A stretch of 64,000 bases of DNA, taken from positions 186,001 through 250,000 of the forward strand of contig JAIDFQ010000041.1 in the NCBI GenBank assembly GCA_029054245.1, written 5' to 3'. Positions within the stretch are counted from its first letter, which is position 1; every line of letters begins with the position of its first letter. Shown here piece after piece: positions 19,261 to 26,964 of the stretch. Below the pieces are notes generated by a model. The model was not told the DNA's origin, made no database searches, and worked only from the letters and a program-made list of their open reading frames with translations. The DNA is from Lachnospiraceae bacterium (lineage in GTDB: Bacteria; Bacillota; Clostridia; Lachnospirales; Lachnospiraceae). Position numbers and translations under genes: made by a program.

Positions 19261-19467
19261 TTACACTCGCACCTTCAGATATTCCTTAATATCATCCACA
19301 ATATACCCTGTTGCCTGCGTGTGCAGGATATCATAATTTGGTACCAAATAGCTTCCGATGCATCCGGTACTCTGGCGTTTTTGATAAACCTCAGACGGCA
19401 TCATACCCCATTTGTTGGCACAGGCATGAATCATATATACAACAAACGAAAAGGATTCTTTATCCAC
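19261..19467 (-). CDS. DUF3791 protein
   Basis: A 68-residue protein with a GTG start that fits DUF3791: SFVVYMIHACANKWGMMPSEVY, then LVPNYDILHTQATGYIVDDI and an EYLK ending (both cited in part). The family has unknown function and usually neighbours DUF3990 proteins in small clostridial cassettes that look like toxin or immunity modules. Here the DUF3990 partner is found only as a truncated copy at 13751-14152, on the far side of the methyltransferase island. This suggests the island is inserted between former neighbours. Confidence 0.7.
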   Translation of the reverse strand: MDKESFSFVVYMIHACANKWGMMPSEVYQKRQSTGCIGSYLVPNYDILHTQATGYIVDDIKEYLKVRV

Positions 19468-19509
19468 TAGGCAGCCACACCGTTACATCTCATCGCCTGG
19501 CATAAGGAA

Positions 19510-19551
19510 GCTCAAACCAGACCGCTATATCATAAAGAGTTCGGTTTGAGC
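19510..19551. repeat. Inverted repeat downstream of the split deacetylase gene
   Basis: GCTCAAACC (19510-19518) is matched by GGTTTGAGC (19543-19551) around a 24-nt loop. No T-run follows, so a terminator role is weak. It lies between the deacetylase fragment stop and the DUF3791 gene. Confidence 0.4.
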
Positions 19552-19580
19552 CCATTGTAAACATATGATTCCTCTAAAAT

Positions 19581-20036
19581 TTAATTATTTTTTATCTGCC
19601 GCCCCTCATGATTCATATGATACCCATCTTTGTAAATCAATTCTGAAATCGGCACAAAAGTATACCCTTCATTTTTTAATGTTGCAATCAATGTATCCAA
19701 TGCCTGCGCTGTGTATTTTGCCCCATTGTGGCACAGGATAATGGAGCCGTTTCCAAGATGCTTGTGTTGTGTCACCGTCTTGATAATAGAATCTACGCCG
19801 TAATCCTTCCAGTCAAGAGAGTCCACATCCCACTGTATGGTGTAATATCCGCAGTCCTTTGCCACATTCACCACCGCATTGTCATAGTCTCCGTAAGGTG
19901 GTCTGAACAAAAACATGTCATAGCCGGTCAGCTCCTGCACTTTCGTGTGCACCATCATCAGTTCCTCTTTCTTTTCTTCATCTGACAGCTGACTCATGTT
20001 TTTATGATTTTCGCTGTGATTCCCCAGATCATGTCC
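19581..20036 (-). pseudogene. PdaB-like polysaccharide deacetylase, 3' part of interrupted gene
   Basis: This fragment encodes the C-terminal two thirds of a NodB-type deacetylase. It opens with GHDLGNHSENHKNMSQ, the H-S-x-x-H metal motif, then RPPYGDYD, WDVDSLDW and the late motif IILCHNGAKYT. The part carrying the first catalytic motif lies 6.9 kb away at 26962-27357. Joining the two at the shared GCAGG gives ...AILAAGHDLGNHS... without a frame break. Alone this piece has no membrane anchor and no first motif, so it should be inactive. Any start codon in front of it (a TTG at 20048) comes from the inserted element. Confidence 0.85.
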
Positions 20037-20060
20037 TGCTTGTGTCAAGGTAATGACACA
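20035..20060. other. attL-like junction of the recombinase element
   Basis: The core CCTGC (20035-20039) is followed directly by a 21-bp element arm (20040-20060) that contains the dyad TTGTGTCA-N6-TGACACA(A). The arm overlaps the stop codon of the first recombinase gene. It matches the inverted arm at the other end at 16 of 21 positions. Confidence 0.65.
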
Positions 20061-21628
20061 AAAGTTCTTTCTGACTTATCATGAAATAGCCATATAATAT
20101 TAATCCTCTTATGTTCGCATACATTTACGCTCTCAATCAAGCACTGCAATACTTTTTGCTTATCTTCCCTACATCCTGGGCATTCCACTATAGAAACATT
20201 ATCTGTATCTATCTCTTCTATCCTCTGTCGCAATCCTTCTTCCTCCGCTTCCAATCCAGCCAGTTCTATCTCCATCTCTTTTGCAAAATCCCCCTCCCAC
20301 CGCTTCTTTGCAAGATATTCTGCTTTTCCCATTCTCCCCTGTCTGTACTGGTGATAGAGTTGTTTTATCTCTTCCCGTTTTTTCTCTGCCTGCATCCTTT
20401 TCTTTTTGATTTCTGGAAGGAGTTTCTTACGTTTCTCTTCACACAATTCCTTTTCCCTCTGGAATACTGCTTCCCTTTCGTCCAATAACTGCAGCAGCAT
20501 ATCCACTGCCTTCCATACAATCCCCTCCAGCTCTGCTTCCGGAATGCTCTCCACGTTCCTGTGTTCAGTAAATTGCTGATATCTGCACCGGAACAACTTC
20601 TTATCCCTTACCATAAGACGCCCACATTCCCCGCACCGTACAAGCCCTTTCAGCAGAAACTGCTGCGCCTGACCATGCTTTTTCTTCTTCATTTTCTCCT
20701 GCACTTGCCTGAAAATGTCTTTGTCTATGATTGCCGGATGGGCATTCTCGACGCGGACACGCTCATTCTCCGGCACAAAGACACGCTTGCCGCTCCCAAG
20801 AGTACCTCTTTTATAAGCACTGGAAGATAAGACACCTGTATAGGTTTCGTTCCGCAGAATCTGATGGATTGTGGTGGGAATCCAAAAGCAAGTTTTTCCC
20901 TCAAAGGATTTTTCCTTTTCCCCACGCAGGAGCCCTTTGTTGATCTTATGCTGTTTGGGGGAAGGTATCCCTTCCCCATTCAACTCCCTCGCCAGCTCCG
21001 CAAGCCCTTTCCCCGAAAGGTATTCTCTGTATATCCTCTGGACTGTTCCCTTTGTCTCTTCATCCGGCGTAAGGAAGCCTTTTTCATCTCTCTGATAGCC
21101 ATATAGTGGGATGGAACCCACATACAGCCCTTTTTTCCTCCGCACCGCAAGGGATGACTTTATTTTGTCCGAAATATCCTGACTGTAGAGGGAATAGGCA
21201 AGGTTGCGGAAAGGCACATCAATATCCGGCGTCTTCCCTTTATATTCATTACTATCATAGCCATCATTAACTGCGATAAAGCGTACCTGCATGAAAGGGA
21301 AGATATGCTCGATATAATCACCGAGCTCTATATAATCCCTTCCGAACCGGGAAAAATCCTTGACAATGACACACTGTATCTTCCCTTTCTTTACTTCGTC
21401 CATCATCTCCACAAAACCCGGTCTTTCAAAACCGGTGCCTGAGTAACCGTCATCCACGTACTGGACAATAGGACTGTCTGCAAGCTCAGGTTTCCTTTTC
21501 AGAAACCCAAGCAGGAGCTTCCTCTGGTTGCTGATGCTGTTGCTCTCATCCTTGACTAAGCCATTTTCAATGGCTTTATCATCTTCCCTTGAAAGTCTCA
21601 TATATAAAGCGACTGTCGTTATATCCAT
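20045..21628 (-). CDS. Large serine recombinase (third of three)
   Basis: About 527 residues. The N-terminal resolvase domain has the catalytic serine in VALYMRLSRED, then DDGYSGTGFERPGF and VKDFSRFGRDYIE. The recombinase domain follows (residues about 160-270), then a zinc-ribbon region and a coiled coil rich in Lys/Glu. The ribbon keeps the first CGECG pair, but only one cysteine (FRCRYQQF) remains of the second, so metal binding may be altered. ATG at 21628 with GGGAG upstream is preferred. The start overlaps the previous recombinase stop, and the stop codon lies inside the attL arm. It catalyses site-specific recombination, probably with its two partners. Confidence 0.88.
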   Translation of the reverse strand: MDITTVALYMRLSREDDKAIENGLVKDESNSISNQRKLLLGFLKRKPELADSPIVQYVDDGYSGTGFERPGFVEMMDEVKKGKIQCVIVKDFSRFGRDYIELGDYIEHIFPFMQVRFIAVNDGYDSNEYKGKTPDIDVPFRNLAYSLYSQDISDKIKSSLAVRRKKGLYVGSIPLYGYQRDEKGFLTPDEETKGTVQRIYREYLSGKGLAELARELNGEGIPSPKQHKINKGLLRGEKEKSFEGKTCFWIPTTIHQILRNETYTGVLSSSAYKRGTLGSGKRVFVPENERVRVENAHPAIIDKDIFRQVQEKMKKKKHGQAQQFLLKGLVRCGECGRLMVRDKKLFRCRYQQFTEHRNVESIPEAELEGIVWKAVDMLLQLLDEREAVFQREKELCEEKRKKLLPEIKKKRMQAEKKREEIKQLYHQYRQGRMGKAEYLAKKRWEGDFAKEMEIELAGLEAEEEGLRQRIEEIDTDNVSIVECPGCREDKQKVLQCLIESVNVCEHKRINIIWLFHDKSERTFVSLP

Positions 21629-23397
21629 CCTGAGCTCTCCCATAACAGCGTTTGATATTCATCTTTAAAGTTCAATATGATTTCCACCCTCTTCCCATCA
21701 TACAGAAATATCTTATCTACAAATACGGAAACCATCTGTGCGGTCAGCCCTTCTTCATCCGGGGCTATATCTTTATAAGACAAAAATTCCTTTATCCATC
21801 CTGCCTGCTCCTTTTCCAACCGTTCAAAAAATGCTGTCTTATCTTCTAATTGTGCTATCCTCTCTTCATGGCAACGGATCTGTCTGTCTTTCTTGTGTTT
21901 TTCCTTCAAATACCATTCCTTATTACTGTCTGGAACACCATCTTTACCGGCTTGCCCTATGCTGCTATGTTTCGTGTCGTGTTCCCTGCTGCTGTATTCT
22001 TTATATAAGAGTATCTTTTCATTCTTACCCTGCCGGATTGCCCTCTCCACCAAACACTTTTCTTTTTCTATGCTCCTTTGCATCCTCTGGAAAAACTCGC
22101 TGTGGAATCGTGCAATCATATCGTCCAGACATTCCACCTGACGGATAAGTGCCATGACCGCCTGATAGACGATTGCCTCCAAATCCTTTTCTGAAATAGA
22201 TTTTGAGGTACACTCTTTCGCTCCTTTTTCCCTGTAAGTCCGGCAACGGTAGCGATAAATACGGACGCGTCCGTGCACTTTTCCAGTCTTCCTTAAGTAG
22301 TTTGCTCCCATCCTTGCAGCAGGCACAAGGCAGTCTTTGCAGAACACTTTTCCTTTTAACAGGTTTTCCGGACGGATGATATTCTCATCCAGAGCATTCA
22401 GGCTCTTATGCCGCTCCTTCCTTGCCCGTAGGATTTCCTGCACAAGGCTGAAATCATGTTCTGTAACAATGGCTTCGTGGGTATGCCTCGTTATCTTCCA
22501 CTTTGTTTCATCCAGCTTATAAGGGCTGATCCCGTCGGCTTTTGATCCCTTCCATTTATGGAGTGCCATATGTCCGACATATGCCAAGTTCTGCAGGATT
22601 GTATTTATCGTAAACTCATTCCAGTAGCGGCGTTCCTTTTCCTGCCGGTAAAACTCTCCTGTATCCTGATAGGCTTTTGGCGGGTTGATATTTTTCTCTG
22701 TCAGCCGCTTTACAATAGTCAGAGCGGAATCTCCCTGCATGGTCCATGTAAAAATATCCTTTATAATCTCTGCCGGTCTCTCATCAATAAGGAATCTTGT
22801 CTTCCTTTCGTCCGCAAAAGCATACCCATAAGGCGCCCGCCCGCCGTCATACTCCCCGTTTTCCTGCTTCGTCACATAACTGGACGCCACTTTTACGGAA
22901 GTGTCCTTGGCAATATATTCATTGACAAGATTCTTTAAGATGACGGCAAGCTTTTTATCTGCACAGCTTTTGTCAAAACTGTCGTAACCATCATTTACGG
23001 AAATGAACCGTACACCAAGGAATGGGAATATCTTTTCCAGATAATTTCCTACTTCGATATGATCCCTGCCAAACCTTGAAAAATCCTTGACAATGATGCA
23101 GTTGATATTCCCTTTTCTCACTTCTCCAAGAAGGCTGTCGAATGCCTGACGGTCAAACCGGGTGCCGCTGATCCCATCATCCTTATATTCCTTAACAAGG
23201 AAAAATTCATCCCTGCCCTTTATGTAGTCGCGCATGAGCATCTGCTGGCTGGTGATGGAATCGCTTTCTGTAACCGCACTGTCAACAGAAAGCCTTGCAT
23301 AAGTGGCAGTTCTAAACAACAAGCCTCTTGCGGAAGATTTTGCCAAAGTGCCTGCTTTTATTTCCTTTCTTGCCCTGTCCTTTATCCTTGCCATCAT
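21619..23397 (-). CDS. Large serine recombinase (second of three)
   Basis: 592 residues. Motifs in order: catalytic Ser in TATYARLSVDSA, DDGISGTRFDRQAF, VKDFSRFGRDHIEVGNYL, a recombinase domain (about 180-300) with APYGYAF, a zinc-ribbon region with CKDC, CRTY and C, and a coiled coil before the C-terminus. It starts within an ATGA overlap with the preceding recombinase stop and overlaps the following gene, so the three are made from one mRNA. It is only distantly similar to its two neighbours, which argues against a recent duplication. Confidence 0.88.
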   Translation of the reverse strand: MMARIKDRARKEIKAGTLAKSSARGLLFRTATYARLSVDSAVTESDSITSQQMLMRDYIKGRDEFFLVKEYKDDGISGTRFDRQAFDSLLGEVRKGNINCIIVKDFSRFGRDHIEVGNYLEKIFPFLGVRFISVNDGYDSFDKSCADKKLAVILKNLVNEYIAKDTSVKVASSYVTKQENGEYDGGRAPYGYAFADERKTRFLIDERPAEIIKDIFTWTMQGDSALTIVKRLTEKNINPPKAYQDTGEFYRQEKERRYWNEFTINTILQNLAYVGHMALHKWKGSKADGISPYKLDETKWKITRHTHEAIVTEHDFSLVQEILRARKERHKSLNALDENIIRPENLLKGKVFCKDCLVPAARMGANYLRKTGKVHGRVRIYRYRCRTYREKGAKECTSKSISEKDLEAIVYQAVMALIRQVECLDDMIARFHSEFFQRMQRSIEKEKCLVERAIRQGKNEKILLYKEYSSREHDTKHSSIGQAGKDGVPDSNKEWYLKEKHKKDRQIRCHEERIAQLEDKTAFFERLEKEQAGWIKEFLSYKDIAPDEEGLTAQMVSVFVDKIFLYDGKRVEIILNFKDEYQTLLWESSGWI

Positions 23398-25103
23398 ACC
23401 GTCCCCTTTTTATAAAGGAGCTGCTCCTTTCGCGTTTCCTTAGACATGCCGCACAAGGCGTAAACTTTCGCCATCCTGTCCTGATAGAGGAAAGAAAACT
23501 CCACACGCTTCCCTTCATATACCCATATTTTTTCAAACAGGGAACATATAAGGCTGCGACGAATTTCTTCCTCTGTACCGGAAAGTAAACTTCCTGTATC
23601 TTTAAAGCTAACAAGCCACTGTTTTGCTTCCCTTACCGCCTCCACTGCTTTCCCTGCCCTTTCCCTCCGCTTCTTGATCTGTCCTTCCAGTTCTTCGCAG
23701 CGTCCGGAATAAAACATCTTCATCTCCTCATACTCTTCTTCCGAGAGGATACCTTCCATCCAGTCCGTGTAAAGACCGGAAAGCATAGCAGCATTTTCCG
23801 TAAGTTCCTTTTCCAGTTCCGGCAGCCGGATGTCCGCTAGGGAAAACGTCTGCATCCCCTCTATTGCTGCCTCCACTACTCTCATGGTTTCGTCCATATC
23901 TGCCATCATCTGTACCTGTGCCTTTATCGCCTGTGTTACAAGTGCGGCAAGTTCCTGCTCTTTGATGCTATGCCTCGTGCAGCGTCTTTCCACATTGTAG
24001 GTCTTGCAGATATAAAAGATGGTCTGTTTCCCTTTATGGGTAGTCTTGCGGCGTATCATCTGCCTGCCGCAGTCCGGACAATAAAGGATGCCGCTGAAAA
24101 GATACGCTGCTTCCTGCCCCGGATTTGTCCTTGTGTCTTTTTTTAATAATCCCTGCATAGTGTCGAACTGTTTTTCCCCGATTAGGGCTAAATCGTCCTG
24201 CCTGTAGCGGCTCTGCTCCGATTCGGGCTTTGCCACCATATTTTTGATCTTGTGGTTGATGCGTTCCTTTTTCCCCTGTACCACCAGCCCCTTGCATAAG
24301 GGATTTGACAATATCCTTCCTACCGCTACCGGACTCCATCTGGAATAGAGGTTCTTCTGGAAACCGCTCTGGTAACGTATGCCGAGACTGCGCTTGTAGT
24401 CTGCTGGGGCAGGAATTCCAAGGGCATTCAGTTTCTCCGCTATCCTGCTGTTGCTCATACCGTCCAGCTTCCACTGAAAAATGAGCTTCACATTCTCCCC
24501 TGCCACTGGATCAGCCATAATCCTATTATGATTGCTGCTGTCCTTGATAAAGCCATAGGAAACATATGCGCCGGTGTATTCTCCATTCCCGCGTTTGCTC
24601 TCAAGGTGGCTCTTTATCTTCGCCGAAAGGTCTGCGCTGTAAGCGTCATTGACGAAGTTCTTTACCGGTATGACAATGTTCTTCTCCGTCCGGTCGGCAG
24701 TCAAGGAATCGTAATGATCAGTGACTGCAATGAACCGCACCCCTGCCGCCGGGAAGATCTTCTGTAAATATCTCCCAGCTTCTATATATTCCCTGCCAAA
24801 ACGGGAAAGGTCTTTCACAATAATGAGGTTGACCTTTCCCGCCTCCATATCCTTAATCATTTCCTGAAAGGAAGGGCGTAGAAAGTCGGAACCGGTATAT
24901 CCATCATCCACATATTCCTTAAAGACACGGATATCCTCCCTGCCTTTTAAGAAATCATGGATGAGCCGTTTCTGGTTGGTGATGCTGTTGCTCTCTTCCT
25001 TGCGGCTGTCGTCACATACATCCCCGTCCTCCTTGGAAAGACGCAAATATACTGCCGCCGCATAGCTCTTCCCTTCAATTTCTTTTTTCATGATTTCTTT
25101 CAT
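23394..25103 (-). CDS. Large serine recombinase (first of three)
   Basis: About 569 residues, with catalytic Ser in AAVYLRLSKEDG, DDGYTGSDFLRPSF, VKDLSRFGREYIEAGRYL, a recombinase domain with VSYGFIKD, and a complete zinc ribbon (CPDCGRQM, then CKTYN and RRCTRHSI). The C-terminus has the coiled-coil and the KIWVYEGKRVEFSFLYQD segment seen in TndX/TnpX-like recombinases. ATG at 25103 has AAGGGG at 8 nt. It is the first recombinase of the operon, downstream of the DUF6870-like gene. Confidence 0.88.
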   Translation of the reverse strand: MKEIMKKEIEGKSYAAAVYLRLSKEDGDVCDDSRKEESNSITNQKRLIHDFLKGREDIRVFKEYVDDGYTGSDFLRPSFQEMIKDMEAGKVNLIIVKDLSRFGREYIEAGRYLQKIFPAAGVRFIAVTDHYDSLTADRTEKNIVIPVKNFVNDAYSADLSAKIKSHLESKRGNGEYTGAYVSYGFIKDSSNHNRIMADPVAGENVKLIFQWKLDGMSNSRIAEKLNALGIPAPADYKRSLGIRYQSGFQKNLYSRWSPVAVGRILSNPLCKGLVVQGKKERINHKIKNMVAKPESEQSRYRQDDLALIGEKQFDTMQGLLKKDTRTNPGQEAAYLFSGILYCPDCGRQMIRRKTTHKGKQTIFYICKTYNVERRCTRHSIKEQELAALVTQAIKAQVQMMADMDETMRVVEAAIEGMQTFSLADIRLPELEKELTENAAMLSGLYTDWMEGILSEEEYEEMKMFYSGRCEELEGQIKKRRERAGKAVEAVREAKQWLVSFKDTGSLLSGTEEEIRRSLICSLFEKIWVYEGKRVEFSFLYQDRMAKVYALCGMSKETRKEQLLYKKGTV

Positions 25104-25136
25104 TGCCAAAGCCCCTTGTGTATCTTCTGAAATGAA

Positions 25137-25385
25137 TTACAATCCGGCGGCTGCCACATGTTCTATGTACTCCTTTAAACGGTCCGTCAACGTCGCATCC
25201 GTATCTGCAAAACTTATTTTGACAACATACTCTCCCTGCCTGTAGAGGTACGGATTTCTGATTTGCCTGATGAATTCCCTCTTTTTTTCGATGTCACTTA
25301 GCTCCCTGTCTATTTCAATCTCCAGAATATCAGCCAACTCATTTATGTCTGCTTCCCGTATGTCCATATCTTTATTTTTCCCCAT
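25137..25385 (-). CDS. DUF6870-like small protein of mobile elements
   Basis: About 83 residues from the internal ATG at 25385. The segment ends with FIRQIRNPYLYRQGEYVVKISFADTDATLTDRLKEYI (cited whole only for location: residues about 40-76), which fits small proteins of clostridial integrative elements assigned to DUF6870. A longer reading starts at 25499, but that would overlap the strong plus-strand promoter at 25473-25500 and has no ribosome binding site, so the shorter start is preferred (AAGGA upstream). It lies 34 bp before the first recombinase and is probably its operon partner. Function is unknown. Confidence 0.6.
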   Translation of the reverse strand: MGKNKDMDIREADINELADILEIEIDRELSDIEKKREFIRQIRNPYLYRQGEYVVKISFADTDATLTDRLKEYIEHVAAAGL

Positions 25386-25472
25386 GACTTTTCGATCCTT
25401 ATAGATGGTTTGTATCAGTATATTGGCTCCCTGTTTGTCCATATTCCCAGATGAACTATTCTTCCGGATGAA

Positions 25473-25500
25473 TTGACTTTTACTCATTTTGTGGTACAAT
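25473..25500 (+). promoter_or_regulatory. Promoter of the LytM-bactofilin pair
   Basis: TTGACT (25473-25478) and TACAAT (25495-25500) are separated by 16 bp. It gives the cargo its own transcript with a leader of about 130 nt, divergent from the recombinase operon. Confidence 0.65.
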
Positions 25501-25635
25501 TTAAAAATGTGTATTTACATGTTCGTCCGCCTTACGAATGGTCTTATTAGACTTAGCAATGCATATTTTATGATAGGACGCACATATTTTACCATCAGTT
25601 ACGCACTTATCATCAACAGCAGAAAGGAGATTCTT

Positions 25636-26373
25636 ATGATCCAACAAAAACACAAACATAAGAAATCCTTTTCCATTCTTCTGATTTCCAATACGGGACA
25701 GAGCAACAAGCAGTTTCACCTTTCAGTTTTTTCTATTCGTCTGCTCGTATTTTTACTGCTCTTTATCTGTGCCGCTTTTGGATGGTACACTTATTGGTTT
25801 TTAGCTACTAACAGAAATGAAGCTGCTTTACATGAGCAAATAGCTTCTCAGGCGCAATTAATACAGCAGTTAGAAGCGGAAAAGGAATCTTTGAATAATG
25901 AAAATCTTGCACTGGCAACAGAAATTGACTCTCTGCGCCATGCAGCAGAAGTAAACACAGAAGAAGCTGAAATGGAACTTGCAGCAGAATCTGAACCTGA
26001 GTCAGATTCCTCATTTCCCAGCCGTTACCCCTGTTCAGAACCAGGAATTCTAACCGCCGCATACTCTGATGAGCATCCTTACCTCTCTATCAGCACGCAG
26101 GAAGAGGGCAGCATTATTGCGGCAGGAGACGGAACGATAATGACAGTTACTTCCAATGACACCTACCCGCTCATCATTGAGATAGATCATGGAAACGGCT
26201 ACATAACACGTTACATGTGCCAGCAGGGTACAGAACCGCTGCCGGAAGAAGGTTCACAAGTTAAAATTGGCGATGTTTTAGTCGCCATCAGCATAAATAC
26301 ACAATTGGATTATCAGGTTATTTATGAGGAACAGCCGATAGATCCGCTGATAGTACTAGAGGCAAAAGGATAA
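25636..26373 (+). CDS. Membrane-anchored degenerate LytM/M23-domain protein
   Basis: 245 residues: a basic cytoplasmic tail, one TM segment (about 35-60, LLVFLLLFICAAFGWYTYWF), a coiled coil (about 65-125, ending in a Glu-rich stretch), and a C-terminal LytM domain. The domain keeps the fold landmarks GDGTIMTV, IDHGNGYITRY and GSQVKIGDVL. The Ala-His-Leu histidine is replaced (RYMCQQ), and the HxH metal pair is LDY, so it should not cleave peptidoglycan. Degenerate LytM proteins act as scaffolds (EnvC, SpoIIQ). It follows AAAGGAGA and is 14 bp from a bactofilin gene. M23 proteins and bactofilins are functional partners in other bacteria, for example Csd1 and CcmA in Helicobacter. Confidence 0.75.
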   Translation: MIQQKHKHKKSFSILLISNTGQSNKQFHLSVFSIRLLVFLLLFICAAFGWYTYWFLATNRNEAALHEQIASQAQLIQQLEAEKESLNNENLALATEIDSLRHAAEVNTEEAEMELAAESEPESDSSFPSRYPCSEPGILTAAYSDEHPYLSISTQEEGSIIAAGDGTIMTVTSNDTYPLIIEIDHGNGYITRYMCQQGTEPLPEEGSQVKIGDVLVAISINTQLDYQVIYEEQPIDPLIVLEAKG

Positions 26374-26387
26374 AAGGAGGAAAAATT

Positions 26388-26828
26388 ATGTTAGCAAAAA
26401 ACAAAAATATGGCTTATACGGATGATGCACACACAAAAATCACCACTCTTATCGGAGAAGGAACGATCTTTGACGGCGATCTGACCTCTCCTGAAGCAAT
26501 TCGTATAGATGGCACTATAAATGGGAACTGCTCATGTGAAATGAAGCTGATTCTCGGTCCCAAGGGACACATTAAAGGAAACATCTCCGCCCAAAGTGTC
26601 ACTATCTCCGGGAGAGTAGACGGTGACATTACAACCCTCTCCAAATTAGTTCTATTATCCACAGCCAACATTTGCGGCAATATTACAGCCAGTTCCCTTG
26701 TGATCGATGAGGGTGCATGCTTTGACGGTAGATGTACTATGACAAATTCTGTTTCGGGAAGTCCCTTAACCTCCACATCAAATAAAAGTGAGGAACAAAC
26801 TTCATCTATGGAATCAAAGAAAAAATAA
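26388..26828 (+). CDS. Bactofilin (polymer-forming cytoskeletal protein)
   Basis: 146 residues with a central beta-helix of the bactofilin family: TTLIGEGTIFDGDLTSPEAI, RIDGTINGNCSC, GHIKGNISAQSVTISGRVDGDI, then ANICGNITASSLVIDEGACFDG (last two cited in part), about residues 18-120, flanked by short disordered tails. Bactofilins polymerise without nucleotide and recruit cell-wall enzymes. It starts after AAAAGGAGG and is co-transcribed with the LytM-like gene. Its presence as cargo of a recombinase element is unusual; a link to spore or septum shape is only inference. Confidence 0.88.
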   Translation: MLAKNKNMAYTDDAHTKITTLIGEGTIFDGDLTSPEAIRIDGTINGNCSCEMKLILGPKGHIKGNISAQSVTISGRVDGDITTLSKLVLLSTANICGNITASSLVIDEGACFDGRCTMTNSVSGSPLTSTSNKSEEQTSSMESKKK

Positions 26829-26832
26829 TACA

Positions 26833-26912
26833 ATCGAGCAAAAGGCTAATCATTTGTTGATTAGCCTACCTCTCACACCGCCGTGCATACCATTTGGTAC
26901 ACGGCGGTTCTT
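26833..26912 (-). ncRNA. Group II intron 3'-end remnant (domain V/VI-like), possible bactofilin terminator
   Basis: On the minus strand, sequence from about 26909 folds as ACCGCCGTG-TACC-loop-GGTA-2-nt bulge-CACGGCGGT, the outline of group II domain V. It is followed by GTGTGAGAGGT, a 10-bp hairpin (26843-26852 with 26858-26867) in the place of domain VI, and CTCGAT at 26833. I recognise this order from clostridial group II introns. No reverse transcriptase or 5' part is present. On the plus strand the same hairpins followed by TTCTTTCGTTTT could terminate the bactofilin transcript. Confidence 0.4.
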
Positions 26913-26935
26913 TCGTTTTACGTTAAGGTTATCCC

Positions 26936-26964
26936 TCTGTCATTATTATAACGCAATCACCTGC
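26936..26964. other. attR-like junction of the recombinase element
   Basis: A 21-bp arm (26936-26956) on the element side is followed by TCA and the core CCTGC (26960-26964), then by deacetylase codons. Together with the arm at 20040-20060 it rebuilds an attP-like site: two inverted arms (16 of 21 positions identical) flanking GCAGGTGA. Confidence 0.65.

Larger units (their letters stand above)
20036..26961. mobile_element. Serine-recombinase element (about 6.9 kb) inserted in a pdaB-like gene
   Basis: The element is bounded by the two halves of one deacetylase gene, with the pentamer CCTGC (plus strand) at both junctions (20035-20039 and 26960-26964). Inside, in order, are three overlapping large serine recombinases and a DUF6870-like gene on the minus strand, then a LytM-like membrane protein and a bactofilin on the plus strand, then a structured sequence like a group II intron end. 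There are no conjugation or phage structural genes, so it is not a complete ICE or prophage. Excision would restore the deacetylase frame exactly, as in sigK-skin or spsM-SPbeta. Confidence 0.85.

Noticed and set aside
20036..26961. Element read as a complete ICE or prophage
   Set aside because: No relaxase, type IV secretion, capsid, portal or terminase gene is present in the 6.9 kb.
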